Origin: Sphingomonadaceae bacterium
GTDB taxonomy: Bacteria > Pseudomonadota > Alphaproteobacteria > Sphingomonadales > Sphingomonadaceae
Assembly: GCA_947451145.1 (NCBI GenBank)
Contig: CANFXW010000031.1
Coordinates: forward strand, 1-34,487
Length of the DNA stretch: 34,487 nt
Direction: 5' to 3'
Of this stretch, positions 8,225 through 16,979 are shown piece after piece (position 1 is the stretch's first letter; every line of letters starts with the position of its first letter). Below the pieces are notes generated by a model, which saw only the letters and a program-made list of their open reading frames with translations, was not told where the DNA came from and searched no databases. The position numbers and the translations under genes were made by a program.

Positions 8225-9742
8225 TCAGTCTAGTTCGATCCCGCCCGGCAGCGGTGCAACCGGCTGTGGCGGAACATCGGCATCAAGCTCATGCACCTCG
8301 ACATGGCCACGCCCAACATGGCTACGGCTACGGCTGTAGAGGAAATAAACCACCAGACCGATCGCACCCCAGGCAAAGAACAACTTGAGCGTATAAAAGC
8401 TCAGCTGGAAGAACAGGAACACGCAGCCCGCAGTCGCCAAAGGCGCAACGACCCATAGCAGCGGCGTGCGGAACGGACGATAACGACCCGGATCACGAAC
8501 CCGAAGCATCATCACACCAATCGTCACTGCAGTGAACGCAAACAGGGTTCCGGAATTGGAGATGTCAGCAAGCTGACCGACAGGGAACAAAGCCGCAAAC
8601 AGGGCAACAAACACACCAGTGACCATCGTAATCACATAGGGCGTCTTGTATCGCGGATGAACCTTGGCGAGCGGTGCGGGAAGCAGGCCGTCACGGGCCA
8701 TAACGAAGGCAATGCGGGTCTGCCCGAACATCATCATCAGCACAACCGAAGGCAGGGCTACACCGGCAGCAATCTGCAACAGCTTCGATGCCAGAGGATG
8801 GTTGATCGCGCGCATCACAAAGGCCAGCGCATCATGCGAAGTCGCCAGCGCCCCGCCCGGCTGCGCGCCGATCGAGCCAATGGCTCCGGTGGCGACAAGC
8901 AGATAGAACACCGTGCAGATTGCGAGCGAACCGAGAAGCCCGATAGGGATATTGCGATTGGGGTTTTCGGTTTCTTCAGCAGCTGTCGAAACCGCGTCAA
9001 AACCCACGTAAGCGAAGAAAATCGACGAGGCAGCAGCGGCGATACCGACAGCGACCATGTGGCCCGAAGCCGGATCGGCAACCTCATGCTTCATGAAGCC
9101 ATAGGGGTTGAACGGATGGAAGTTCGCGCCGTTGATAACCGGCAGTGCAAGGGCAATGAACAGGGTGAGTGCGGCAATCTTGACGCAAACCAGCACGGCA
9201 TTCACCCGGGCGCTCTCGGTCGTGCCGCGATACAGCAGAGCTGCAACAACAATCGCGATCACAAAAGCAGGAATGTTGAAAATGCCCGGCTCGGGATCGA
9301 GCGGGCCATGGGTCCAGGTATTACCGATCCCAATGCCCCATAAATCACGGAAAAGCCCAACCATGTAGCCGGACCAACCCACCGCCACCGCACTGGCAGC
9401 AATCGCATATTCCAGCACCAGCGCCCAGCCAACGATCCAAGCCAGCAGCTCGCCAAAGGTCGAATAGGCATAGGTATAGGCAGAACCCGAAACCGGGATC
9501 ATCGCCGCCATTTCAGCATAGCACAGCGCGGTAAGCCCGCAGACCACGGCCGCAAGAACGAAGCTCCACATCATGGCCGGCCCGGCCTTGGTCGCCGCCT
9601 CTGCCGTCAGCACGAAAATACCCGTGCCGATGATGCCACCGATACCCATCATCGTCAGCTGAAAGGCGCCAAGCGAACGATGCAATGAATTTTTCTTCGC
9701 CGTCGCCAAGATGGCATCCAGCGATTTGACCCGACCGAACAT
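8225..9742 (-). CDS. Amino-acid permease, APC superfamily (CAT-like)
   Basis: This is a 505-residue inner-membrane transporter with about 12 hydrophobic helices. The APC signature GIGGIIGTGIFVLTA lies in helix 1 (about residues 33-47). SGSAYTYAYSTFGELLAWIVGWALVLEY follows, and helix 6 contains FFAYVGFDAVSTAAEETENPNRNIP, typical of the cationic amino acid transporter (CAT/YfnA-like) branch. The soluble C-terminus is acidic (HELDADVPPQP). Substrate cannot be read from sequence; arginine, lysine or broad neutral amino acids are typical for the branch. A strong GGGGAGAA ribosome site precedes the ATG at 9742. It is a single-gene unit, divergent from panB, ending in the terminator at 8168-8198. 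Confidence 0.93.
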   Translation of the reverse strand: MFGRVKSLDAILATAKKNSLHRSLGAFQLTMMGIGGIIGTGIFVLTAEAATKAGPAMMWSFVLAAVVCGLTALCYAEMAAMIPVSGSAYTYAYSTFGELLAWIVGWALVLEYAIAASAVAVGWSGYMVGLFRDLWGIGIGNTWTHGPLDPEPGIFNIPAFVIAIVVAALLYRGTTESARVNAVLVCVKIAALTLFIALALPVINGANFHPFNPYGFMKHEVADPASGHMVAVGIAAAASSIFFAYVGFDAVSTAAEETENPNRNIPIGLLGSLAICTVFYLLVATGAIGSIGAQPGGALATSHDALAFVMRAINHPLASKLLQIAAGVALPSVVLMMMFGQTRIAFVMARDGLLPAPLAKVHPRYKTPYVITMVTGVFVALFAALFPVGQLADISNSGTLFAFTAVTIGVMMLRVRDPGRYRPFRTPLLWVVAPLATAGCVFLFFQLSFYTLKLFFAWGAIGLVVYFLYSRSRSHVGRGHVEVHELDADVPPQPVAPLPGGIELD

Positions 9743-9888
9743 GCGGTTCTCCCCATAGCGCGAGGCTGGCCATTCACCCGGCAGCCCGCAAAGATTTCAC
9801 TGGAAACCAAGCTAGCGGGCGTTCGGCTGATGGCAAGGGCGAATTGTCCACCCTTCCCCAGTGTTGTTTCCCGGTCTAAAGGGCAAAT

Positions 9889-10758
9889 ATGTCCAGCACC
9901 TTCCAACTCGACACCGCCACCAGCCGGGCCAATCCCACGCCCGCGCCAATGAAGCGGCTCACCGTTCCCGCGATCCAGCGTCGCAAATTTGAGGGGAAGA
10001 CCGAGCAGCCGCTCGTCATGCTCACCGCCTACACGGCGCGGCAGGCGCAGTTGCTTGATCCGCATTGCGATATCCTGCTGGTCGGCGATAGCCTTGGGCA
10101 GGTGATCTATGGCCTGCCCTCTTCCCTGCAAGTCACCATCGATATGATGTGTGCCCATGGCGCAGCGGTGGTGCGCGGATCCTATCACAGCCTTGTGGTG
10201 GTCGACATGCCCTTCGGCACCTATGAGGCCAGCCCGCAGGCCGCTTTTGCCTCGGCGAGCCGGATCATGGCGGAAACCGGCTGTGCGGCAGTAAAGCTTG
10301 AAGGCGGAGCGGCGATGGCGGAAACCATTGCTTTCCTTGTAGCCCGGGGCATTCCTGTGATGGCACACGTCGGCCTCACTCCGCAGGCGGTAAACGTGCT
10401 CGGCGGCTATGGCGCGCGCGGGCGCAGCCAGCAGGAGCAGGAAAAGATCATCTCGGATGGCCATGCAGTGGCCAAGGCGGGAGCTTTCGCCGTTGTGGTA
10501 GAAGGCGTGATAGAACCGGTCGCCATTGCGCTCACCAAGAGCATCGAAATCCCGACCATCGGCATCGGCGCCTCGGCCCAGTGTGATGGACAGGTGCTCG
10601 TTACCGAAGACATGCTTGGCATGTTCGAGCGGGTGCCGCGCTTCGTGAAGCGTTATGAGGAAATCGCCGAGACCATCTCGGCCACAGCCGCGCGCTATGC
10701 TGAAGAGGTGCGCTCGCGAGCCTTTCCGGGTGTCGAACAAACCTACCAGCCCAAGTGA
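9889..10758 (+). CDS. panB: 3-methyl-2-oxobutanoate hydroxymethyltransferase (ketopantoate hydroxymethyltransferase)
   Basis: This 289-residue TIM-barrel enzyme transfers a hydroxymethyl group from methylene-tetrahydrofolate to 2-oxoisovalerate, the first committed step of pantothenate and CoA synthesis. The family residues are present: VGDSLG and VVDMPFGTY (metal-binding Asp), AVKLEGG (Lys and Glu), [19 protein letters not shown] (the catalytic Glu) and CDGQVLV near the C-terminus. It carries about 20 extra N-terminal residues compared with the E. coli enzyme, so translation could begin at the internal ATG of [13 protein letters not shown], but the upstream ATG is kept. It lies 15 bases ahead of the DUF475 gene on the same strand. 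No other pan gene is present. Confidence 0.96.
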   Translation: MSSTFQLDTATSRANPTPAPMKRLTVPAIQRRKFEGKTEQPLVMLTAYTARQAQLLDPHCDILLVGDSLGQVIYGLPSSLQVTIDMMCAHGAAVVRGSYHSLVVVDMPFGTYEASPQAAFASASRIMAETGCAAVKLEGGAAMAETIAFLVARGIPVMAHVGLTPQAVNVLGGYGARGRSQQEQEKIISDGHAVAKAGAFAVVVEGVIEPVAIALTKSIEIPTIGIGASAQCDGQVLVTEDMLGMFERVPRFVKRYEEIAETISATAARYAEEVRSRAFPGVEQTYQPK

Positions 10759-10773
10759 CGGAACGCCTGAATA

Positions 10774-11811
10774 ATGCTTAACAAATTTCGCGTTCCGATA
10801 GTTTTTGCCTTCGTCTGTCTGGCGCTCAGCGCATGGTATGGCTGGTCGATGGGTCACACGCTCGCCGCCGTCGGCAAGGTGATTTGGATCGTACTGGTCC
10901 TGTCAGTGCTGGAGCTGTCGTTGAGCTTCGACAACGCCGTGGTCAACGCCACAGTGCTCAAAGACATGGATCAGGTGTGGCGCAAGCGCTTTCTCACCTG
11001 GGGAATGGTTTTTGCGGTCTATGGTATGTACATCGTGTTTCCGCTGGCCATCGTTGCCATCGCCGCCGGACTGGGGCCGGTGGAGGCCGTACGACTCTCG
11101 CTTTCCGACCCGGCACGCTATGAACAGCTGGTCTCTGGCGCGCATACCGGAATCGCGGGTTTTGGCGGCGCTTTCCTCGCCATGGTGGGGCTGAAATTCT
11201 TTTTCGACGAGGAAAAGGATCTGCACTGGATCGATGCGATCGAGGCCAAGCTGGCCAGGTTCGCGGTGCTCCCGGCAATTGAGATAGTCGCGGTACTGCT
11301 CATTGCAGTGATCATCTCTAATGGGATGCCCACAGCCGAAGCTTTGACCTTCCTGACCTCTGCCGTGCTCGGCATCACGACCTTCATCGTCGTAAACGGC
11401 GTCGGCAATATCCTGCAGCAGCGTGAAGAGGCCTCGAAGCTTTCTGGCGCGGCGGTTCATGCCGGGCTTGGCGGGTTCATCTACCTGAACGTTCTCGATG
11501 CCACTTTCAGCTTTGACGCGGTGATCGGTGCCTTCGCCCTGTCGAACAACATGGTGGTCATCGCGCTGGGTCTTTCGATCGGCGCCATGTTTGTCCGGAC
11601 GATGACACTTGTGCTGGTTGAGCAAGGGACACTGTCTCAATATCGTTTTCTCGAACACGGTGCCTTCTGGGCTATTCTGGCGCTGGGGGCGATCATGCTG
11701 CTGTCGGTGCGGATCGAGGTTCCCGACGCCCTGACCGGGCTGGTAGGGGCTGTTCTGATCGGTCTGGCGCTGTGGCGCTCGATCAGGATGAACCGCGAGG
11801 AGAGCGCTTAA
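10774..11811 (+). CDS. TerC-like integral membrane protein, DUF475 family
   Basis: This 345-residue protein has about eight or nine hydrophobic helices. The hallmark VLELSLSFDNAVVNATVL (near residue 45-62) and a second, related half LNVLDATFSFDAVIGAFALSNN (near 235-255) each place an acidic residue inside a helix, as in the TerC/LysE-type ion transport superfamily. This suggests metal-ion or manganese handling, but no substrate is established for DUF475. The cytoplasmic loop FFFDEEKDLHWID is also typical. It follows panB by 15 bases and is probably cotranscribed. Its stop codon overlaps that of the convergent TPR gene by four bases, leaving no room for a terminator. Confidence 0.9.
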   Translation: MLNKFRVPIVFAFVCLALSAWYGWSMGHTLAAVGKVIWIVLVLSVLELSLSFDNAVVNATVLKDMDQVWRKRFLTWGMVFAVYGMYIVFPLAIVAIAAGLGPVEAVRLSLSDPARYEQLVSGAHTGIAGFGGAFLAMVGLKFFFDEEKDLHWIDAIEAKLARFAVLPAIEIVAVLLIAVIISNGMPTAEALTFLTSAVLGITTFIVVNGVGNILQQREEASKLSGAAVHAGLGGFIYLNVLDATFSFDAVIGAFALSNNMVVIALGLSIGAMFVRTMTLVLVEQGTLSQYRFLEHGAFWAILALGAIMLLSVRIEVPDALTGLVGAVLIGLALWRSIRMNREESA

Positions 11812-13481
11812 GGCTGCTTTGTCCTGGCAATGAGGCTGCCTGAGAGGTCGCTGCGCGCTTTGCGGGCATCGAGCGACAGCACCCATACTTGAGATGCAAC
11901 CGGGCTGGATCGCTGCATGCGCCATGCTGCGGCTGCGGTCTGTTCCGCCTTCGCACTGTCACCAGACCGGAGCTCGGCATAGGCGAGATCGGATAGCAGT
12001 CGTACATCGCGCCCGCCGCCCGTTTTGCGCAGGTGTTCCAGCAGACTGCGCGCCCGCTGCCAATCGCCTGCTGATGCAGCATAGTCTGCCGCAAGGCGCG
12101 CTGCTTCCCGGCTTTGCGGATTTGCTGCGAGGTAGGCGGTAACCGTGCTCGCAGCCAGATCGCGCCTGCCCGATTGGGCAGCAGCGAGAACCAAGCGGGC
12201 GAGCAAGGCGTCGTCAAACCGCACCTTCGCGGCGCGGCTGTAATGATCGACAGCCTCGCCAAATTGCCCTGCGGTATAGGCGCTGTCGCCAGCAAGGATC
12301 TGCGCTGCCGCAGACTCAGCAGGCGGTGTTGATCGCGATGCGCCATCGCCAGCGACTGGCACCAAGCCGGCTTTCATCACAGCAGCCGCACGGTCAAGCA
12401 GAGGTGCTGCCTCTTCGCGCCGCCCCAAATTCTCAAGTGCGCGCCCCACGAGCGTCTGCAAATAGGCTGAGGCCCCTGCCCGCTGCGCCATGGACGAAAA
12501 GCGCTGGACAAGTTGCTCATCCTGTCCGGCCAAGGCCATGGTGCGAGCCAGCAGCAGTTGTGCCCGCTCGTTTTGCGGCTGCATTGCTGCCAGCTTCTCA
12601 AGGCTCTGCATGGCAAGCTCAGCATTACCGGCCTGCAATTGCAGCACGCCGTCAAGCTGTAACGCAGCTGGCATGTCACCCATCCGGTTGCCCAGCTTGT
12701 TGAGCATCGAGCGGGCCAGCGAATTGTTCCCTGCCCGCGCTGCCAGCACGGCCTGAAGCCAAAGCGCGCGCGGCTCACCAGCGCCGCTGGCGATCATGTG
12801 GCGCGTCACCGTCAACATCTTCCGCGCCTGTCCCGCCTCACCAAGCGTTGCAGCATAGTCGCCCAAAAGCGCGCCATCATCTGGGGCATGCATCAGCGCG
12901 GCTTCGAACCATGCCAAAGCTGCGGTCGGGCCAAACTGGTCTCGCACGATCAGTCCGCGAAAATCGAGTGCGCGAACATTTTTCGGATCGGCGGCGAGTG
13001 CCTGTTCAATGGCATCAATTGCCTTGATCTGCTCGCCACTGCGATAGCGCAGTTGGGCGATATCGGCCCAGACTTCGGCGTTATTCCCACCGGCCTTCAA
13101 TGCGCGATCGAGTGCAGAGGCCGCCGCCGCGAAATTGCCTTCAGCGATTTCCAGCCGCGCCAGCATTCGCAAGCCGCGCACTTCAGTATCCTTCGAGAAT
13201 TTGGCCGGCCCCAGCCATTCCCGCGCAGCTTGCAACTGTCCCTGATCGAGCAGCGCCTCACCCATGCCTGCCGCGAGGGAATCGCGCGATGCGCCAGCTG
13301 ACAGGGCGTCCTTGAAGGCGATCTCCGCGCCAACCCCATCGCCGCGCGAAAGGGCTGCTTGAGCCTTGGCAATCTGAACGTCAGCGCCAGACGATTCAGC
13401 CGATCCCGGCCCGGATAGAGCGAGTACTGCCCCCAGACCAAATATCAGGCCAAAGCGCCGGACTTGCCGCAATTCAGGCAT
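11808..13481 (-). CDS. Exported TPR-repeat protein of the PEP-CTERM/prs locus (PrsT-like)
   Basis: This is a 557-residue protein with an N-terminal hydrophobic export segment (LIFGLGAVLALSGPGSAES) followed by helical tetratricopeptide repeats almost to the end. Clear units begin AKAQAALSRGDGVGAEIAFKDAL and AAASALDRALKAGGNNAEVW, with a Gly/Ser-rich break near residue 370-385. Its place directly after prsK and prsR matches PrsT, a TPR protein of exosortase-associated exopolysaccharide systems. It differs in lacking a lipobox Cys at the signal peptide and in being clearly shorter than the roughly 900-residue PrsT model as I recall it. The ATG at 13481 overlaps the prsR stop (ATGCCTGA); the open frame further upstream lies inside prsR. 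Confidence 0.82.
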   Translation of the reverse strand: MPELRQVRRFGLIFGLGAVLALSGPGSAESSGADVQIAKAQAALSRGDGVGAEIAFKDALSAGASRDSLAAGMGEALLDQGQLQAAREWLGPAKFSKDTEVRGLRMLARLEIAEGNFAAAASALDRALKAGGNNAEVWADIAQLRYRSGEQIKAIDAIEQALAADPKNVRALDFRGLIVRDQFGPTAALAWFEAALMHAPDDGALLGDYAATLGEAGQARKMLTVTRHMIASGAGEPRALWLQAVLAARAGNNSLARSMLNKLGNRMGDMPAALQLDGVLQLQAGNAELAMQSLEKLAAMQPQNERAQLLLARTMALAGQDEQLVQRFSSMAQRAGASAYLQTLVGRALENLGRREEAAPLLDRAAAVMKAGLVPVAGDGASRSTPPAESAAAQILAGDSAYTAGQFGEAVDHYSRAAKVRFDDALLARLVLAAAQSGRRDLAASTVTAYLAANPQSREAARLAADYAASAGDWQRARSLLEHLRKTGGGRDVRLLSDLAYAELRSGDSAKAEQTAAAAWRMQRSSPVASQVWVLSLDARKARSDLSGSLIARTKQP

Positions 13482-14853
13482 GGAGATCATACTGCTTGAG
13501 CAGATCATAGAGCGTCGGGCGGCTGATCCCGAGCATCTTGGCGGTGCTCGAAATATTGCCTTCGCTGCGTGCAAGCGCGTGCCGGATGATCTTGCGGTCG
13601 GTCTTTTCGCGCGCCGACTTGAGGTTCAAGGCTTGCGTTTCTTCACCGTTCTGGCCCGGCAGATCGAGATCAATGGCGTTGACCAGCTTGCCGTCGGCCA
13701 TGATCACTGCGCGCTTCACGCGGTTTTCCAGCTCGCGAACGTTGCCCGGCCAGGCCCAGCCGTCGATTGCCGCCAGTGCATCAGAGGCAAAGCCTTTGAC
13801 CTGCGGATTCATCTCGCGGGCAAAGCGCGTGAGGAAAGCCTTGGCCAGCAGCGTCGCGTCGCCCGGCCGTTCGGCAAGGCTTGGGATCTTCACGACGATC
13901 TCGGCCAGACGGTAATAGAGATCCTCGCGGAAGCGCCCGTCAGCGATCATCGCTTCCAGATTCTGGTGCGTGGCGCAGACGATGCGGGTGTCTACCGGGA
14001 TCGACGATCGCCCGCCGACCCGCTCAACCACGCGCTCCTGCAGGAAGCGCAGCAGTTTCACCTGAAGCTGCAGCGGGATGTCGCCGACTTCATCGAGGAA
14101 CAGCGTCCCGCCGTTGGCCAGTTCGATCTTGCCTTCAGTGGTCTTTACCGCGCCCGTGAACGCGCCCTTCTCGTGCCCGAACAGTTCGCTTTCGAGCAGA
14201 TTTTCCGGGATCGCCGCGCAATTGATCGCGATGAAGGCGCCTTTGTTGCGCGTACTTGCCTCGTGCAACCCGCGCGCCAGCAATTCCTTACCGGTGCCGC
14301 TTGCGCCCAGCAGCATGACCGAGACATTGGTATTGGCCACCCGCTCAATCGTGCGGGCAACACGCACCATCTCTGGCGCGGCAGTGAGCATTCTGCCGAG
14401 CACCTTGTTGTCATCGCCGGCATCGGCGGCCAGGCGGCGGTTCTCGGCTTCGATCAGATGCAGCTGATAGGCCCGGCGGACAATCAGCCCGATTGCGTCG
14501 ATGTCGACCGGCTTCTGGTAGAAATCATAGGCCCCCTTGGCGATGGCATTGAGCGCAGACTCGCGCGCGCCGTGACCGGTGGCAACGATGACCTTGGTGT
14601 CTGGCTTGATCGCCATGATCTCGTCGAGCACGGCAAAGCCTTCGCTCGTGCCATCTGGATCTGGCGGCAGGCCGAGGTCGAGCGTCACCACGGCAGGCTC
14701 TTCGGCGCGCAGGGCGGCGATGGCCGATTGCCTGTCTCCGGCAATGATCACCTCAAAGTCGGGATAAGCCCACTTGAGCTGCGCCTGCAGGCCGGGGTCA
14801 TCCTCGACCACCAGCAGCTTTGGCAGAACCCGGGCGCGATCTTCAGCCATCAT
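13474..14853 (-). CDS. prsR: PEP-CTERM-box sigma-54-dependent response regulator PrsR
   Basis: This is a 459-residue NtrC-class regulator. The receiver domain (about 10-130) has the acidic pair VVEDD and the phospho-acceptor Asp59 in VVTLDLGLPPD. The AAA+ domain (about 150-385) has Walker A GASGTGKE (183-190), the sigma-54 contact loop GAFTGA (230-235) and Walker B TLFLDEVGD (250-258). A Fis-type helix-turn-helix ends the protein (NISSTAKMLGISRPTLYDLL). The match to PrsR rests on the adjacent prsK and TIGR03013-type transferase. It should activate RpoN-dependent promoters of exosortase-target and polysaccharide genes. Its ATG overlaps the prsK stop (ATGATG), and its own stop overlaps the TPR gene start. 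Confidence 0.92.
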   Translation of the reverse strand: MMAEDRARVLPKLLVVEDDPGLQAQLKWAYPDFEVIIAGDRQSAIAALRAEEPAVVTLDLGLPPDPDGTSEGFAVLDEIMAIKPDTKVIVATGHGARESALNAIAKGAYDFYQKPVDIDAIGLIVRRAYQLHLIEAENRRLAADAGDDNKVLGRMLTAAPEMVRVARTIERVANTNVSVMLLGASGTGKELLARGLHEASTRNKGAFIAINCAAIPENLLESELFGHEKGAFTGAVKTTEGKIELANGGTLFLDEVGDIPLQLQVKLLRFLQERVVERVGGRSSIPVDTRIVCATHQNLEAMIADGRFREDLYYRLAEIVVKIPSLAERPGDATLLAKAFLTRFAREMNPQVKGFASDALAAIDGWAWPGNVRELENRVKRAVIMADGKLVNAIDLDLPGQNGEETQALNLKSAREKTDRKIIRHALARSEGNISSTAKMLGISRPTLYDLLKQYDLHA

Positions 14854-16979
14854 GCAACCTTTTTGCTGTTCTGTTCAAAATTGGAAAAGAGTTCGGCCGT
14901 GCTGGCAAGAGGCAGCCGGACGATAAATCGCGTGCCGAGCCCCTCACGGCTTTCAACGTCGAGCCGGCCCTTCATCGCGCGGATCAGTTCGCGCGCTTCA
15001 AATGCACCGATACCGAATCCGCCTTGCTTCGACGAAACGAATGGCTTGAACAGGCGTGTCCGCAGGAAATCAGGGCTCATGCCGTGGCCGGAATCAACCA
15101 CCTCGATTGTCGCATTCAAACCGTCACTCGATTGGCCCACGAACACCATTGTACCTTCGGCGCTGGCATCAATGCCATTTTGCACGAGGTGGATCAGCGC
15201 CTGTTCCAGCGCCTCACGATTGCCGATCACCGCCGCGCCGCGGCATTCGGTGATGGCAACCTTGCCGGTGTGGCTGAAGTGCTCGGCCACATGACGGACG
15301 GCATCTCCCACATCGAATTCACCCAGCGCTTCGTTGCTGCTTGATCCATAGCGTGAAAGGCGCGCGATCAGGGCGTTGAGCTTGTCAGCGGAATTTCGCA
15401 GGGTAACCAGCATGTCTGCGCGGAATGCCGGCTTCTCTGCATGCAGTTCGGCATTGCGGGCCAGCAGACCAAGCTGGCTGGCGAGATTCTTGATGTCATG
15501 CATCACAAAGGCAATCCGGCGATGGAATTCGTCGAACCGGGCAGCCTCGCTCAGCGCGTCGTGGTTGGCATGTTCAGAAAGCGTGGTGGCGAGCTGCTGG
15601 CCAACAACGCGCAAGAGATCGAAGTCCTCCCAATCGAGCTTGCGGCCATGATCGGGGCGCGCCAGCACGATGACACCGGTGAGATAGCCATAGTGGATCA
15701 GCGGGACGACCACCCATGCGCGGGGCTCATCCAGCAGCCAGGCAGGTACGACCGCTGTCTCACCCTGCTGGCATTCACCTTTGCGAACGGCATCCAGTTC
15801 GGCAATGAAGCCGGTGCGCTCGAAGAAGCGGACAGAGGCGATGTTCATGGCGCAGGCAGGCACATCGGGAACCGGCCATTGCCAGCGCCCGGAAAGCTCC
15901 AGGTCACCATGCTCGCCCGGGGTCAGCAGCAACCCGGCAGGACTGTCCGTGATCTGCGCCAGAGCCTGAACAGCGCGCTGATCGAGCGGAATTGCCGCCT
16001 CGCCGCTGCGGCCAATGGTCTGGGCAAAGCGCAGCCATTCGGTGCGGTAATCATAGCGATGGCGGAACAGGTGCTTGACCAGCGTCACCTTGATCCAGCC
16101 CCGCAGTCGCCTTGAAGGCAGAGCCAGCAGCGCCACGGTGGAAGCGACGATCAGGATGCCGAACTGCAGCAGTTTGGCATAGCGGGAATCGACCAGCTCA
16201 AGGCTGCGCGAAACGAGCAGCATGGCGCAGAAGTAGAAACCGATCGCAGCGAGTGCGGCAAACTGGAACGCAAAGGCTCGCGATGGCTGGAGGAACAGCT
16301 CATCCCGGCGCTGTGCGGCAGAGGTCATGAACAGCAGTGCGGTAACCGCCAGAACCAGTCCGCGCAGCGCAGCCAGTTCATAGGGCCACGAAAGATTGAG
16401 ATAGGAAACCGTGTAGAGGTTCAGGTCATAGAGCCAGGTAACGGCCAGTGCCGCAGCCGGCCAGCGCAGCGCCAGACGCGCCTGCTGCGCCGCTCCGCTG
16501 TAGAGGTTATGCACCAGAACCAGCGCGCCGACAGTCAGCATCATCCGCAGCGCGACAATTGCCGAAAAAACGGAATCCTGCTCGACTGTACCTTCGATGA
16601 AACGGTGCAGAATGATCTGGAAGCAGATCTGGACCACTTCAACGACGATCAAGGTGATCATCAAGGGACGAACCGGCTTGATCAGATCATTGCCGCTGTC
16701 GCCGCCGAACAGCTTCCACACGACAAACAACCACGAAAGGTTGCGGAACGATTCGGTCATCGCTGCGGCAGCGCTCTCGGTGCCGGTAGAGGCAGCAGCG
16801 ATGGCCCAGCTCGCGCTGATGGCCAGCGCGACGACAGTCGGTGTGCCCGAGGCGCCCAGACGCTCACGGCGGCTTACCAGCCAGACAGCAGTCGCCGCAC
16901 AGGACACGGCCCCGATCAGGTGCGTTGATACCGCAAGGATGGCCCAGATATTCGCCACGTCCTTAGCGTGCTCCCTCAT
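14850..16979 (-). CDS. prsK: PEP-CTERM system membrane histidine kinase PrsK
   Basis: This is a 709-residue sensor kinase. The first 300 residues are about nine membrane helices with short loops, followed by a GAF-like domain (about 330-470) and a kinase core. The phospho-accepting His494 lies in FVMHDIKNLASQL. ATP-binding boxes are HLVQNGIDAS (N), VVDSGHGMS (G1) and GGFGIGAFEARELI (G2). This helix-rich N-terminus plus GAF plus HDIKN is the PrsK layout; the natural signal is unknown. The ATG at 16979 overlaps the upstream sugar transferase by 17 bases; an ATG four codons earlier is also possible. The 3' end overlaps prsR, so sensor and regulator are translationally coupled. Confidence 0.92.
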   Translation of the reverse strand: MREHAKDVANIWAILAVSTHLIGAVSCAATAVWLVSRRERLGASGTPTVVALAISASWAIAAASTGTESAAAAMTESFRNLSWLFVVWKLFGGDSGNDLIKPVRPLMITLIVVEVVQICFQIILHRFIEGTVEQDSVFSAIVALRMMLTVGALVLVHNLYSGAAQQARLALRWPAAALAVTWLYDLNLYTVSYLNLSWPYELAALRGLVLAVTALLFMTSAAQRRDELFLQPSRAFAFQFAALAAIGFYFCAMLLVSRSLELVDSRYAKLLQFGILIVASTVALLALPSRRLRGWIKVTLVKHLFRHRYDYRTEWLRFAQTIGRSGEAAIPLDQRAVQALAQITDSPAGLLLTPGEHGDLELSGRWQWPVPDVPACAMNIASVRFFERTGFIAELDAVRKGECQQGETAVVPAWLLDEPRAWVVVPLIHYGYLTGVIVLARPDHGRKLDWEDFDLLRVVGQQLATTLSEHANHDALSEAARFDEFHRRIAFVMHDIKNLASQLGLLARNAELHAEKPAFRADMLVTLRNSADKLNALIARLSRYGSSSNEALGEFDVGDAVRHVAEHFSHTGKVAITECRGAAVIGNREALEQALIHLVQNGIDASAEGTMVFVGQSSDGLNATIEVVDSGHGMSPDFLRTRLFKPFVSSKQGGFGIGAFEARELIRAMKGRLDVESREGLGTRFIVRLPLASTAELFSNFEQNSKKVA

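Noticed and set aside
9655..10857. 400-residue minus-strand frame across panB
   Set aside because: panB on the plus strand has clear catalytic motifs; the opposite frame is low-complexity and His/Arg-rich.
13480..15294. 604-residue open frame antisense to prsR and prsK
   Set aside because: It lies opposite two well-supported genes and has no recognisable domain; long antisense frames are common at this GC content.
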